Both the position numbers and the translations under genes were made by a program. From JAAYRQ01 sp035647815 (GTDB lineage Bacteria; Bacillota; Syntrophomonadia; Syntrophomonadales; Syntrophomonadaceae): a DNA stretch of 64,000 nt. The notes under the pieces were generated by a model. It was not told where the DNA came from, did not search any database, and saw only the letters and a list, made by a program, of their open reading frames with translations. Below, piece by piece: positions 7,912-16,732 of this stretch; positions within the stretch are counted from its first letter, which is position 1; each line of letters starts with the position of its first letter. The DNA is taken from assembly GCA_035647815.1 (NCBI GenBank), contig DASRMR010000008.1, positions 1 to 64,000 on the forward strand. The letters are read 5' to 3'.

Positions 7912-8625
7912 TTATAAATTAACTACCCTGACTTTTTGTACATAAGGTGCACATCTGTCCGCAATAGCTTGCATCGTTTCTTTGTCATAAGGTGGGACAC
8001 TTTCATAACTTACTTGTAAAGTTACTTGAGGATTAAACTGTTGTAGGGAATAAAGTTTAGCACCTTCAATATACTTAGCTATGTTTTCAATGTCTTCTGC
8101 ACTATGTATGCTCGGCACTACTGTAGTCCTAAACTCCACATCTATTTTACTGTTTTGTAGAAGGTTGATACTATTTCTAACCTGAAAGAAATCTTCTGTA
8201 CTTAAATTCCCACAAGCTAATTGATAACTTTTTAAATCGAGTGGTGCCTTTATGTCCATAGCTATGTAGTCGAGAAGATTGTTTTTTAAAAGCATTTCTA
8301 ACATAGAAGAATTAGTACCATTAGTATCCAGTTTAATCAGATAACCTAGTTTTTTTACCTTCTGAACTAATTCAGGTAAATCTGGGTGCAGAGTAGGTTC
8401 TCCACCACTTATAACTAAAGCATCAATAAAGCCTTTTCTTTCGGCCAAAAAATCCAAAAGAACTTGTTCTGGAATATATTCTTCTGCTATTTTGCCCGGT
8501 TTTGTAACTAGATGCCCATTATGACAAAATGGGCATCTTAAATTACAACCTTGGGTAAATACTACCGCAGCTATTTCACCAGGATAATCGACTAAAGTTT
8601 GTTTTATGAGACCGCTTAATTTCAT
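7912..8625 (-). CDS. nrdG: Anaerobic ribonucleotide reductase activating protein
   Basis: A 237-residue radical-SAM activase. The C-x3-C-x2-C cluster (Cys27, Cys31, Cys34, in GCNLRCPFC) binds the [4Fe-4S] centre that cleaves S-adenosylmethionine. SGGEPTLHP carries the GGE motif. It installs the glycyl radical on NrdD. Its ATG directly abuts the nrdD TAA stop (TAAATG), so the two are co-translated. Confidence 0.93.
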   Translation of the reverse strand: MKLSGLIKQTLVDYPGEIAAVVFTQGCNLRCPFCHNGHLVTKPGKIAEEYIPEQVLLDFLAERKGFIDALVISGGEPTLHPDLPELVQKVKKLGYLIKLDTNGTNSSMLEMLLKNNLLDYIAMDIKAPLDLKSYQLACGNLSTEDFFQVRNSINLLQNSKIDVEFRTTVVPSIHSAEDIENIAKYIEGAKLYSLQQFNPQVTLQVSYESVPPYDKETMQAIADRCAPYVQKVRVVNL

Positions 8626-10743
8626 TTATTGAACAGCCTTATCAAATGATTTTCTGTTGCTAAATTCCTCTTGCTTGCCAGCGTTCCACTGATCTACTGG
8701 TCTTAGGTAACCTACTACCCTAGAATAAACCTCACAATTAGTCTGCTTACCATCTGCCTCACAGATAGGACAAGTATATTTTTCCCCACTTAAATAGCCA
8801 TGTGAAGGACAAATGCTAAAAGTAGGAGTTAAGGTAAAGTAAGGTAAACTAAACTGGTTACACACTTTGCTTACTAGCTTTTTAGCTGATTCTACAGAGG
8901 GCACGGATTCACCGAGGAAAGTGTGAAATACTGTTCCCCCAGTATATTTAGTCTGCAAATCATCTTGTAATTGTAAGGCATTAAATAAATCATCTGTGTA
9001 ATAAACAGGTAATTGGGTGGAATTAGTATAGTATGGTTCAGCACCCTCTTTATATTCTGTTTCATTAGCTACGATGATATCACTAAATTCTGCCTTGTCT
9101 TTACGAGCTATGCTATAGCTTACCCCTTCTGCCGGAGTAGCTTCTAGATTATATATATTACCAGTTTCTTCTTGATATTCACCTAATCTGTCTCTCATAA
9201 AGTCCATAACTTCGTGGGCAAATTGGTTTCCTGCCTCACTGGCAATATCTTCTCCCAAAAAGTTAAGACATGATTCATTCATCGCTATCAAACCGATAGT
9301 AGAGAAATGATTCTTCCAGAACTGACCAAAGGCTTCTTTAACTTGGCGAAGATAGAATTGTGAATATGGATATAAACCGGATTCTGTAAGTGTCTCTAAT
9401 AACTTCCTCTTAGTTTCTAAGCTGTCTTTAGCCGTATCCATTATTTCTGCTAATCTAGCAAAATACTCTTTTTTGGTTTTACTTAAATAACCTAGACGAC
9501 TCATATTAATAGTTACTACCCCTATCGAACCTGTTAAAGGATTAGCACCAAATAAGCCCCCACCCCTTTTACGCAGTTCGCGGTTATCTAATCTTAGGCG
9601 ACAACACATACTCCTGGCGTCTTCGGGATCCATATCAGAACCGATAAAGTTAGAAAAATAAGGAATACCATATTTAGCAGTCATTTGCCAGATCTTATCG
9701 TAATTAGGGTTATCCCAATCAAAATCTTCCGTAATATTATATGTAGGTATAGGAAAGGTAAATACTCGTTCTTCTGCATCTCCCTCCATCATCACTTCTG
9801 CAAATGCTTGGTTGAACATGTCCATTTCTGCTTGAAAATCACCATAAGTTTCTGCCATATATTTGCCACCAATTATTACGGGCTCATCTTTCATAAATTT
9901 CGGAACTTTAAGATCTAAAGTTACATTAGTAAATGGAGTCTGAAAGCCTACTCTGGTAGGTACATTCATATTAAAAACAAATTCTTGTAAACCTTGCTTG
10001 ACTTGGCGATAGTCTAGATTATCATACCTAATGAAAGGTGCTAACAAGGTGTCAAAGTTAGAAAATGCTTGAGCACCAGCTGCTTCACCTTGCAGGGTAA
10101 AGAAGAAGTTAACTATCTGTCCTAGAATGGAGCGAAAATGTTTAGCCGGTGAACTGGCAGTCTTGCCTCTAACTCCCTTAAATCCTTCCCTAAGCAAATC
10201 TTGAATATCCCAACCGACACAATATACCCCTAAAATACCTAGGTCGTGAATATGAAGATCACCTGAGTTATGGGCAGTACAAATGTCTGGCGAATAAACC
10301 TGGTTCAGCCAGTAATGGGAAACTAACAATGATGAAATATGAAAATTCATCCCTTGTAATGAATAAGTCATGTTAGAATTTTCTTTTATACGCCAATCAT
10401 TCTTACCCAAATAATCTTCTATTAGTTTATTGTTAAAAAGCAGCTGGCTAGTGTTTCTTAAATCATCATGTTGTTTACGATAAATTATATAAGCTTTAGC
10501 AGTTTTATAATGACCATTTTTAACTAAAACTTTTTCTACTAAGTCTTGAACACCTTCGACGGTAGCCATTTCGTCACCATCAACATATTCAGCTATCTCT
10601 ACAACCTTTTCAGTTAGATCTAAAGCTGTCTGATAATCTTTTCCTCCTACCGACTTAGCTGCTTTCCAAATAGCTTTGGTAATCTTTCCTTTTTCAAATG
10701 GCACTATTCTGCCATCTCTTTTCTTAATTTGACTAATATCCAT
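8626..10743 (-). CDS. nrdD: Anaerobic (class III) ribonucleoside-triphosphate reductase
   Basis: A 705-residue glycyl-radical enzyme reducing ribonucleotides to deoxyribonucleotides without oxygen. An N-terminal ATP-cone (residues ~1-95, beginning K-K-R-D-G-R) is the allosteric site. The C terminus has a zinc-type cysteine set (Cys658, Cys661, Cys670 and the C-P-S-H at 645-648) followed by R-V-V-G-Y with Gly678 as the probable radical site. The start is the ATG at 10741-10743, nine bases after AAGGAGG; the 21 codons of extended frame upstream cover the promoter and NrdR boxes and are not coding. Operon with nrdG. Confidence 0.93.
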   Translation of the reverse strand: MDISQIKKRDGRIVPFEKGKITKAIWKAAKSVGGKDYQTALDLTEKVVEIAEYVDGDEMATVEGVQDLVEKVLVKNGHYKTAKAYIIYRKQHDDLRNTSQLLFNNKLIEDYLGKNDWRIKENSNMTYSLQGMNFHISSLLVSHYWLNQVYSPDICTAHNSGDLHIHDLGILGVYCVGWDIQDLLREGFKGVRGKTASSPAKHFRSILGQIVNFFFTLQGEAAGAQAFSNFDTLLAPFIRYDNLDYRQVKQGLQEFVFNMNVPTRVGFQTPFTNVTLDLKVPKFMKDEPVIIGGKYMAETYGDFQAEMDMFNQAFAEVMMEGDAEERVFTFPIPTYNITEDFDWDNPNYDKIWQMTAKYGIPYFSNFIGSDMDPEDARSMCCRLRLDNRELRKRGGGLFGANPLTGSIGVVTINMSRLGYLSKTKKEYFARLAEIMDTAKDSLETKRKLLETLTESGLYPYSQFYLRQVKEAFGQFWKNHFSTIGLIAMNESCLNFLGEDIASEAGNQFAHEVMDFMRDRLGEYQEETGNIYNLEATPAEGVSYSIARKDKAEFSDIIVANETEYKEGAEPYYTNSTQLPVYYTDDLFNALQLQDDLQTKYTGGTVFHTFLGESVPSVESAKKLVSKVCNQFSLPYFTLTPTFSICPSHGYLSGEKYTCPICEADGKQTNCEVYSRVVGYLRPVDQWNAGKQEEFSNRKSFDKAVQ

Positions 10744-10772
10744 AAACTGCGTCCTCCTTCTTCTACTTAAAG

Positions 10773-10817
10773 CACAATATATAGTGGTTTTTATTTTGCT
10801 GACCACTACATCCAGTG
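10773..10817 (-). promoter_or_regulatory. Pair of NrdR boxes
   Basis: CACAATATATAGTG (10773-10786) matches the NrdR core CAC-W-ATATAT-W-GTG at all 14 positions. CACTACATCCAGTG (10804-10817) matches 11 of 14. The two start 31 bases apart, three helical turns, the usual NrdR spacing. They lie at and just downstream of the predicted transcription start of nrdD. Confidence 0.82.
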
Positions 10818-10823
10818 TTTTTT

Positions 10824-10852
10824 ATTATAAAACATACTAGATGTATGAGCAA
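10824..10852 (-). promoter_or_regulatory. nrdDG promoter
   Basis: Minus-strand TTGCTC (-35, 10847-10852), a 17-base spacer, then consensus TATAAT (-10, 10824-10829). The predicted start falls near 10817, next to the upstream NrdR box, which is the arrangement expected for repression. Confidence 0.75.
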
Positions 10853-10929
10853 GTTTAAAATAACTGGCTGTTCAGAAATTTCATCTATTATCAGGGTTTT
10901 TGTAGAAAATCCTCTTTATTTTGCAGGCC

Positions 10930-10976
10930 TAAGAAAAAAATATTGCAGGGAGATTTGAACAAATCTCCCTGCAACA
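10930..10976 (-). terminator. Intrinsic terminator of argF
   Basis: A perfect 14-bp stem pairs 10943-10956 with 10961-10974 around a four-base loop. On the minus strand it is followed by TATTTTTTTCTTA. It lies about 30 bases after the argF stop and insulates nrdD. Confidence 0.9.
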
Positions 10977-11003
10977 ATTAACTTACATGTTACCTAATTG
11001 AAA

Positions 11004-11945
11004 CTATATAGTCAAAGCCATAATAGCCTTATGGGCATGTAAACGGTTTTCAGCTTCATCAAATACTACTGATTGTGGTCCATCTATTATTTCATCAGTA
11101 ATTTCCTTCCCTCTTTTGGCTGGTAAACAATGTAATACTATCGCATCCTTATCAGCATAGCCCATAAGCTCACGATTAACCTGATAAAGAGCAAAGCGTT
11201 TTTCCTTATCTTCAGCTTCTGCTTCTTCCCCCATACTTGCCCATACATCTGTATAAACTACATCTGCCCCTAGGCACGCTTCCTCAAGATCATGTACTAC
11301 ACTTAAGTTCGCACCAGTCTCTTTGGCATCTGTTTGAGCAAGTTTTAAAACTTCCTGATCAGGCTCAAAACCTTCCGGACATGCTATTACTACATCCATA
11401 CCTACTTTAGCCCCACCGAAGAGTAAGGAGTGAGCAACATTATTACCATCACCGACATAAACACATTTTAGCCCCGCTAATTTCCCTTTGTATTCTTCTA
11501 TGGTCATTAAGTCGGCAATTATCTGCGTAGGATGAAGTAAATCAGTTAACCCATTAATAATTGGAATATCAGCCCATTCAGCTAGTTCTATTATCTCTTC
11601 ATGGGCAAAAGTCCTTATCATTATCCCATCTAACATTCTCGATAAAACGCGAGCAGTATCTGCTATACTTTCCCCTCGTCCTAGCTGGATATCACGGGGA
11701 TTTAGAAATAAGCTATTACCACCTAGTTGATACATTCCTACTTCAAAAGCTACTCTAGTTCTAGTCGAGGATTTCTGAAAAATCATCCCTAAAGTTTTGC
11801 CTTTTAGATAATGATGAGTAACCCCGTTTTTTTTCAGCTCTTTTAACTTATGACTTGTCTGCAATATGTATTTTACTTCATCCACCGTATAATCATGAAT
11901 ACTTATAAAGTCGCGCCCTCGTAAACTATTATTAATTTCTATCAT
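11004..11945 (-). CDS. argF: Ornithine carbamoyltransferase
   Basis: A 313-residue enzyme making citrulline from ornithine and carbamoyl phosphate. It carries S-T-R-T-R (60-64) for carbamoyl phosphate, H-P-T-Q (138-141), D-V-W-x-S-M (233-238) and H-C-L-P-A (272-276) for ornithine. The start ATG follows GGAGG by nine bases. It is the last of the arg genes in transcription order but is cut off from argD by about 370 bases holding two structured elements. A biosynthetic rather than catabolic role is inferred from the neighbours. Confidence 0.93.
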   Translation of the reverse strand: MIEINNSLRGRDFISIHDYTVDEVKYILQTSHKLKELKKNGVTHHYLKGKTLGMIFQKSSTRTRVAFEVGMYQLGGNSLFLNPRDIQLGRGESIADTARVLSRMLDGIMIRTFAHEEIIELAEWADIPIINGLTDLLHPTQIIADLMTIEEYKGKLAGLKCVYVGDGNNVAHSLLFGGAKVGMDVVIACPEGFEPDQEVLKLAQTDAKETGANLSVVHDLEEACLGADVVYTDVWASMGEEAEAEDKEKRFALYQVNRELMGYADKDAIVLHCLPAKRGKEITDEIIDGPQSVVFDEAENRLHAHKAIMALTI

Positions 11946-11987
11946 TATGTTATCCCTCCCTAATAGTTCTTAAAGTATATTTCGCTA

Positions 11988-12083
11988 GTTGAATGTATGA
12001 ATACTCGTCGCCAGATTCCGCATAGGTAAACATTCTGTTTACATATGCTGCATCAAGTGCTCCTATGTATTCATACATTCAAC
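11988..12083 (-). ncRNA. Structured element A (conserved-core hairpin)
   Basis: A 96-base palindromic unit between argD and argF. An outer stem of 16 perfect pairs (11988-12003 with 12068-12083) encloses an asymmetric internal loop; read on the minus strand its two sides are GGAGCACTTGATGCA and GGAATCTGGCGAC. An inner stem GCATA/TATGC and GTAAACA/TGTTTAC with a three-base loop follow. The same internal-loop sides recur in element B in opposite orientation, while the outer stems have unrelated sequence. It is either a structured RNA or a small mobile element. I cannot match it to a named family from memory. Confidence 0.6.
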
Positions 12084-12122
12084 CGCCCTATTCCTCTAAA
12101 ACCTAGTTCCCCCATACCGCTT

Positions 12123-12326
12123 GGAATTTATAAGTATGGAGGAGCACTTGACGCAGCATGTCGGAAACACCCTGCGAAGGCGAAAGAAGAAAGGGGTGAG
12201 CCCCACGGACGGGGCGAACGGGTCACTGTACACGGATGTACAATTGACCCGGTACCCCTTTCTTCTTGAGACAAGCAGTCGGTGTTTCCCCATGCGGAGT
12301 CTGGCGACATAATACTTATAAATTCC
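12123..12326 (+). ncRNA. Structured element B (long form, inverted relative to A)
   Basis: A 204-base unit. The outer stem of 15 perfect pairs joins 12123-12137 to 12312-12326, so its right arm uses the last 11 bases of argD. The internal-loop sides GGAGCACTTGACGCA and GGAGTCTGGCGAC (plus strand) match element A with one difference each. Inside are GCATG/CATGC, a 9-bp stem GGAAACACC/GGTGTTTCC, CTGC/GCAG, a 14-bp stem of AAGAAGAAAGGGGT type, and two apical hairpins with ACGGA in the loop. It is markedly more GC-rich than its surroundings. Short reading frames across it are by-products of the palindromes. Confidence 0.6.
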
Positions 12327-13506
12327 ACTCTCGTAGGGCCTCCCTAAAAACACTTACCCCCTGATTTATCTCAATTTCATTAATATTTAATGGAGGAACA
12401 AACCTTACTACATTAGGTCCCGCACCTACTAATAACAACCCTTTTTCCATACATAAACTTATAAGCTCTTTGACCTCATGATTAAATTCAACACCTATCA
12501 TTAGCCCCCGGCCACGAATTTCGACTACTCTGCTATCACCTATATTTTCAATAGCTTCAGCTAAATCATTGCCTGCTTTACTTACTCCCTCTAGAAAATC
12601 AGCCTGGTTAATAATATCTAAAACCTTATTAGCCACTGAGCTTGCTAATAGATTACCTCCAAAAGTTGAGGCATGATCACCTGGTTTAAAACCTTGGGCA
12701 ACTTTATCATTAGCTAACATAGCACCGATAGGAAACCCCCCACCTAAGGCCTTAGCTAAAGTCAGAATGTCCGGCTTGATTCCATAATGCTCATAAGCGA
12801 ATAGCTTTCCAGTTCTCCCCATACCAGATTGTACTTCATCAAATATTAATAAAATTCCCTCCCGGTCACATATCTCCCTAAGCCCCCGCAGAAAACCTAA
12901 TTCCGCTGGCTTAATTCCACCTTCACCTTGAATAGGCTCTACCAAAATCGCACCAGTATGTTCATTCAGAACTTTCTCTACTGAAACTAGATCATTATAG
13001 TCCGCATAAAGAAAACCATCGATAAGAGGATTAAAACCTTCATGGTACTTAGCTTGCCCCGTAGCAGCTAAAGCTCCCATAGTTCTACCATGAAAAGATT
13101 GATTAAAAGTAATTATCTGATAGCGTCCTGCTTCATTATTACGGTAAAAATACTTACGAGCCAACTTTATAGCAGCTTCAATGGCTTCTGCACCACTATT
13201 ACAAAAGAAAGCTTTACCTAGCCCAGATGCTTCTACAAGCTTTTTAGCCAATTCAACCTGAGGCTTATGCCAATATAAATTAGAAACATGCCATAATTGA
13301 TTAGATTGTTCTTGAATAACTTGCACCAGTTCTTCATGACAATGACCCAGGGAACACACAGCGATACCACTTACAAAATCCAGATATTGCTTACCATCCG
13401 CATCCCATACATAAGTTCCTTTCCCTTTTACTAAACTCAAAGGGAAACGACCATAGGTATTCATAACATACTCATTGCCTTTATCTATATATTCATTGTT
13501 GCTCAT
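12316..13506 (-). CDS. argD: Acetylornithine aminotransferase
   Basis: A 396-residue class-III PLP transaminase converting N-acetylglutamate semialdehyde to N-acetylornithine. The cofactor lysine is Lys252 in L-A-K-A-L-G-G-G; F-D-E-V-Q (222-226) binds PLP, and F-C-N-S-G-A-E-A (101-108) is the phosphate-binding loop region. The ATG at 13504-13506 follows GAGGG. It lies 16 bases downstream of argB. Its last codons and stop form one arm of the outer stem of structured element B, so its mRNA 3' end can fold. Confidence 0.93.
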   Translation of the reverse strand: MSNNEYIDKGNEYVMNTYGRFPLSLVKGKGTYVWDADGKQYLDFVSGIAVCSLGHCHEELVQVIQEQSNQLWHVSNLYWHKPQVELAKKLVEASGLGKAFFCNSGAEAIEAAIKLARKYFYRNNEAGRYQIITFNQSFHGRTMGALAATGQAKYHEGFNPLIDGFLYADYNDLVSVEKVLNEHTGAILVEPIQGEGGIKPAELGFLRGLREICDREGILLIFDEVQSGMGRTGKLFAYEHYGIKPDILTLAKALGGGFPIGAMLANDKVAQGFKPGDHASTFGGNLLASSVANKVLDIINQADFLEGVSKAGNDLAEAIENIGDSRVVEIRGRGLMIGVEFNHEVKELISLCMEKGLLLVGAGPNVVRFVPPLNINEIEINQGVSVFREALREWNL

Positions 13507-13522
13507 CTAGTCCCTCGCCTTT

Positions 13523-14386
13523 CTATTCATTGATTACCATAGTTCCAATACCTTCATTAGTAAATATTTCTAATAATATAGAATGAGGTACTCGCCCATC
13601 TATAATATGAGTTCTGCCTACTCCACCAGTAACAGATTCTACACAACACTGCACTTTAGGTACCATACCACCAGCAATAGTACCATTTTTAGTATATGAA
13701 TCGACTTCACTAACTTTTAATACTGATAATAAGGAATTACTATCTTTTGCATCTGCTAAAAGACCGGGAACATCAGTTAATAAAACTAATTTATCTGCCT
13801 TTACAGCTACCGCAATAGAAGCTGCTACTAGATCTGCATTAATATTATAGCTTTGTCTGTCTTCATCTATCCCAATCGGTGCAATTACAGGTATATAACC
13901 ATTCTCTATTACTGTTTCTATTATCTCCGGATTTATACTTTTCACTTTGCCAGTAAAACCCATCTTTCCAGTGCTATCTACTAACTCAGCTTTAATTAAA
14001 CCCCCATCTTTACCAGATAAACCTATAGCCTTACCCCCACTAGATTCTAAGCCTACTACAATCTCTTTATTTACTTTTCCCCCTAGAACCATTTCTACTA
14101 CTTCCATAGTTTCATGGTCAGTAACTCTAAGCCCATCTATAAATTTACTTTCTATATCTAGCCTTTCCAGAAGTTTATTAATCTCTGGTCCCCCACCATG
14201 CACAACTATAGGGTGCATACCGACATATTTCATTAAAACAATATCTTGCATCACTTTATCTTTAAGATCGCAGTCCTGCATAGCTGCTCCACCATATTTT
14301 ATGACTACCCGTTTACCATAGAACTGCTTAATATAAGGTAGGGCTTCAACTAATATTTCTGCTTTCTGTAATGCTGATAAAACCAT
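13523..14386 (-). CDS. argB: Acetylglutamate kinase
   Basis: A 287-residue amino-acid-kinase-fold enzyme phosphorylating N-acetylglutamate, often the feedback-controlled step. The N-terminal K-Y-G-G (30-33), V-V-H-G-G-G-P and the internal S-G-K-D-G segment bind ATP and substrate. I take the ATG at 14384-14386, preceded by GGAG at eight bases. An ATG eight codons upstream abuts the argJ stop but has only a weak site. Confidence 0.92.
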   Translation of the reverse strand: MVLSALQKAEILVEALPYIKQFYGKRVVIKYGGAAMQDCDLKDKVMQDIVLMKYVGMHPIVVHGGGPEINKLLERLDIESKFIDGLRVTDHETMEVVEMVLGGKVNKEIVVGLESSGGKAIGLSGKDGGLIKAELVDSTGKMGFTGKVKSINPEIIETVIENGYIPVIAPIGIDEDRQSYNINADLVAASIAVAVKADKLVLLTDVPGLLADAKDSNSLLSVLKVSEVDSYTKNGTIAGGMVPKVQCCVESVTGGVGRTHIIDGRVPHSILLEIFTNEGIGTMVINE

Positions 14387-14410
14387 ATTTCCCACTCCCT
14401 CACCTTCCAT

Positions 14411-15616
14411 TTATGACCTATAAGCCGCATTAATGCGCACATAATCATAAGATAAATCACAACCCCAAGCTATAGCTTCACAATCTCCCGCTTTCATATC
14501 TACAGTGATTACTACTGTATCTTGCTGTAACTCAGCCCTAGCTTTATCTTCATCGAACAGTAAGCCCATACCGTTTTCAGCCATCTTTTCTGCACCTAAA
14601 TATATATCTACTCTAGTCGGGTCAAATTCTGCTCCCGAATATCCGGCTGCAGCTAAAATACGACCCCAATTAGCATCTTCACCAAAAACGGCTGCTTTAG
14701 TTAAATTAGAAGAAGTTATAGAACGAGCAATCGTCCGGGCTGATTTATAATCTAGAGCATTAATAACTCTTACTTCGATAAGACGAGTCGCACCTTCCCC
14801 GTCCCGAGCAATCATTTTGGCTAAATGTATATTAATATAATCAAAAGCTTCTGCTAAAAGTCGGTAATCTTCAGAATTCTCATCAACTATTAATTCATTA
14901 CCTGCCATCCCATTAGCTAAAACAATAGCCATATCATTAGTCGAAGTATCCCGGTCCACACTTATCAGGTTATAAGATGAATCTACCGAGCTTTTCAGTA
15001 ACTTTTGTAAACAATTGCTGTCTATAGCAACATCTGTTGTGATAAATGCTAACATCGTTGCCATATTGGGATGAATCATGCCTGAACCTTTGGCTATAGC
15101 TCCGATCCGTACTGGTGTGCCTTGCAAGTTAATTTCTACTGCTATTTCCTTAGTCCTTAAGTCAGTAGTCAAAATTGCTTGGGCAGCACAATTAGCTCCT
15201 GTTGTTGATAAGTTAGCAACCGCATTTTTAATCCCTAGCTTAATATTATTCATAGGCATATTAACCCCAATTATTCCAGTAGAAGCTACTATAATATCTG
15301 TAGATTGTAAGCCCAGCAAATCAGCCGTTAATTTAGCCATAGCTATAGTATCTTTTTCACCTTTTACACCTGTGCAAGCATTAGCATTGCCACTATTTAC
15401 TACTATGGCTTGAGCTGTTTTGTCAGCTAAATGTTCTTTAGAAATATCCACACAAGCGGCTCTAACTACATTAGTAGTAAAAGCTCCTGCTGCTCTACAT
15501 GGTTTTTCGGAATAAATAACTGCTAAATCTTTTTTATCTTCTTTCTTTATCTCTGCATAAACCCCCATAGCTAAAAATCCCTGAGGGGCAGTAATCGATC
15601 CTTTTATTACTTGCAT
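14411..15616 (-). CDS. argJ: Bifunctional ornithine acetyltransferase / N-acetylglutamate synthase
   Basis: A 401-residue Ntn-fold enzyme. It transfers the acetyl group from N-acetylornithine to glutamate, closing the cyclic arginine pathway; whether it also uses acetyl-CoA cannot be told here. The self-cleavage site is N-M-A-T-M-L, with Thr187 becoming the nucleophile of the beta chain; K-G-S-G-M-I-H-P precedes it. The start is the ATG at 15614-15616, eight bases after AAGGG; the longer frame lacks a site. The absence of a separate argA and presence of argJ fit the recycling pathway. Confidence 0.92.
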   Translation of the reverse strand: MQVIKGSITAPQGFLAMGVYAEIKKEDKKDLAVIYSEKPCRAAGAFTTNVVRAACVDISKEHLADKTAQAIVVNSGNANACTGVKGEKDTIAMAKLTADLLGLQSTDIIVASTGIIGVNMPMNNIKLGIKNAVANLSTTGANCAAQAILTTDLRTKEIAVEINLQGTPVRIGAIAKGSGMIHPNMATMLAFITTDVAIDSNCLQKLLKSSVDSSYNLISVDRDTSTNDMAIVLANGMAGNELIVDENSEDYRLLAEAFDYINIHLAKMIARDGEGATRLIEVRVINALDYKSARTIARSITSSNLTKAAVFGEDANWGRILAAAGYSGAEFDPTRVDIYLGAEKMAENGMGLLFDEDKARAELQQDTVVITVDMKAGDCEAIAWGCDLSYDYVRINAAYRS

Positions 15617-15648
15617 TATTATCGCCCTTTCCGCAACTATTACATGTT

Positions 15649-16686
15649 TTATGGATGGACCCCGGCAAAGTCTAAGGCACACTTTTCATCTATCCCCAAC
15701 ATGAGGTTAAGATTCTGTATAGCCTGCCCAGTAGCACCTTTAACTAAATTGTCTATTGCTGAAACTAAAATAACATTTCCATTTTCATCATCAACATAAA
15801 TACCTATATCTACAAAGTTACTCCCATAGACCCATTTTGTATGAGGCATTAAGCCATCTGGAAGTATACGCACAAACCTTTCTTCACTATAGTAATCTTC
15901 CAAGGCCTGTCTAATCTGAGGCGCTTTAATCCCCGGCTCTAACTTCGCATATATAGTAGTAAGTATGCCCCGATTCATCGGTACTAGATGGGGAATAAAA
16001 ATTATATTAGCTTTCTTGCCAGCGGCAAAACTTAATTCTTGTGCAATTTCCGGACCATGTCTATGAGTGCCTACAGCATAGGCCTTGATTCCCTCATTGA
16101 CCTCACAAAACATACTGCTTTCTCTCAGTGACTTACCTGCCCCTGAGACCCCAGTTTTAGCATCTATAACGATGCCCTTTTCTTCTATTAATCCACTTGA
16201 AAGTAATGGTGCTAAGGGAAGTATTGCTCCTGTAGGAAAACAACCTGGATTAGCTACTAATTTGGTGTTTTTTATTTCTTCCCGATATAATTCAGGAAGT
16301 CCATAAATCGCCTCAGCTAACATATCCGGTCTTTCATGAACTTTTTCATAATACTTCTCATAAATAGCTGCATCTTTTAGCCTAAAATCAGCACCTAAAT
16401 CTACACATCTAACTCCTGCCGGTATTAACTCTTCTACTATAGGTACAGACAGACCGTGTGGTAGGGCCAAAAATACTGCATCACATGTGTTTTTTAATAA
16501 TTCTACATCTCCAGCTTGACAAACCAGATCACTAAACCCTCGTAAGTGAGGATAAACTTCATCTATTCTACGCCCGATATTTTCAGTAGAAAATATACAT
16601 ACTGGTTTAAAATGCGGATGTCCTGCAAGGATTCTTAATAAATCTGCTGCTGTATACCCATCGCCCACAATTCCTATTTTAAACAT
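15649..16686 (-). CDS. argC: N-acetyl-gamma-glutamyl-phosphate reductase
   Basis: A 345-residue NADPH-dependent reductase, first gene of the arg operon in transcription order. The dinucleotide loop G-I-V-G-D-G-Y-T (5-12) has Asp where many homologues have Ser; the catalytic cysteine is Cys149 in N-P-G-C-F-P-T-G. The ATG at 16684-16686 is preceded by GAGG nine bases upstream; an ATG five codons earlier has only a weak site. A consensus promoter lies about 50 bases upstream. Confidence 0.92.
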   Translation of the reverse strand: MFKIGIVGDGYTAADLLRILAGHPHFKPVCIFSTENIGRRIDEVYPHLRGFSDLVCQAGDVELLKNTCDAVFLALPHGLSVPIVEELIPAGVRCVDLGADFRLKDAAIYEKYYEKVHERPDMLAEAIYGLPELYREEIKNTKLVANPGCFPTGAILPLAPLLSSGLIEEKGIVIDAKTGVSGAGKSLRESSMFCEVNEGIKAYAVGTHRHGPEIAQELSFAAGKKANIIFIPHLVPMNRGILTTIYAKLEPGIKAPQIRQALEDYYSEERFVRILPDGLMPHTKWVYGSNFVDIGIYVDDENGNVILVSAIDNLVKGATGQAIQNLNLMLGIDEKCALDFAGVHP

Positions 16687-16732
16687 TTCATTTGACCTCA
16701 TTTCTCTAACTCTTATTTATAATCTGGTTATA

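Noticed and set aside
8626..10743. NrdD C terminus as defective because it lacks the familiar R-V-C-G-Y-L-G
   Set aside because: R-V-V-G-Y followed by a short Trp/Lys-rich tail is a known alternative form of the glycyl-radical motif, and the zinc-type cysteines are intact.
12045..12353. Four overlapping short reading frames on both strands between argF and argD
   Set aside because: They lie in the palindromic element B, mirror each other because of the inverted repeats, and have no plausible ribosome-binding sites or protein-like composition.
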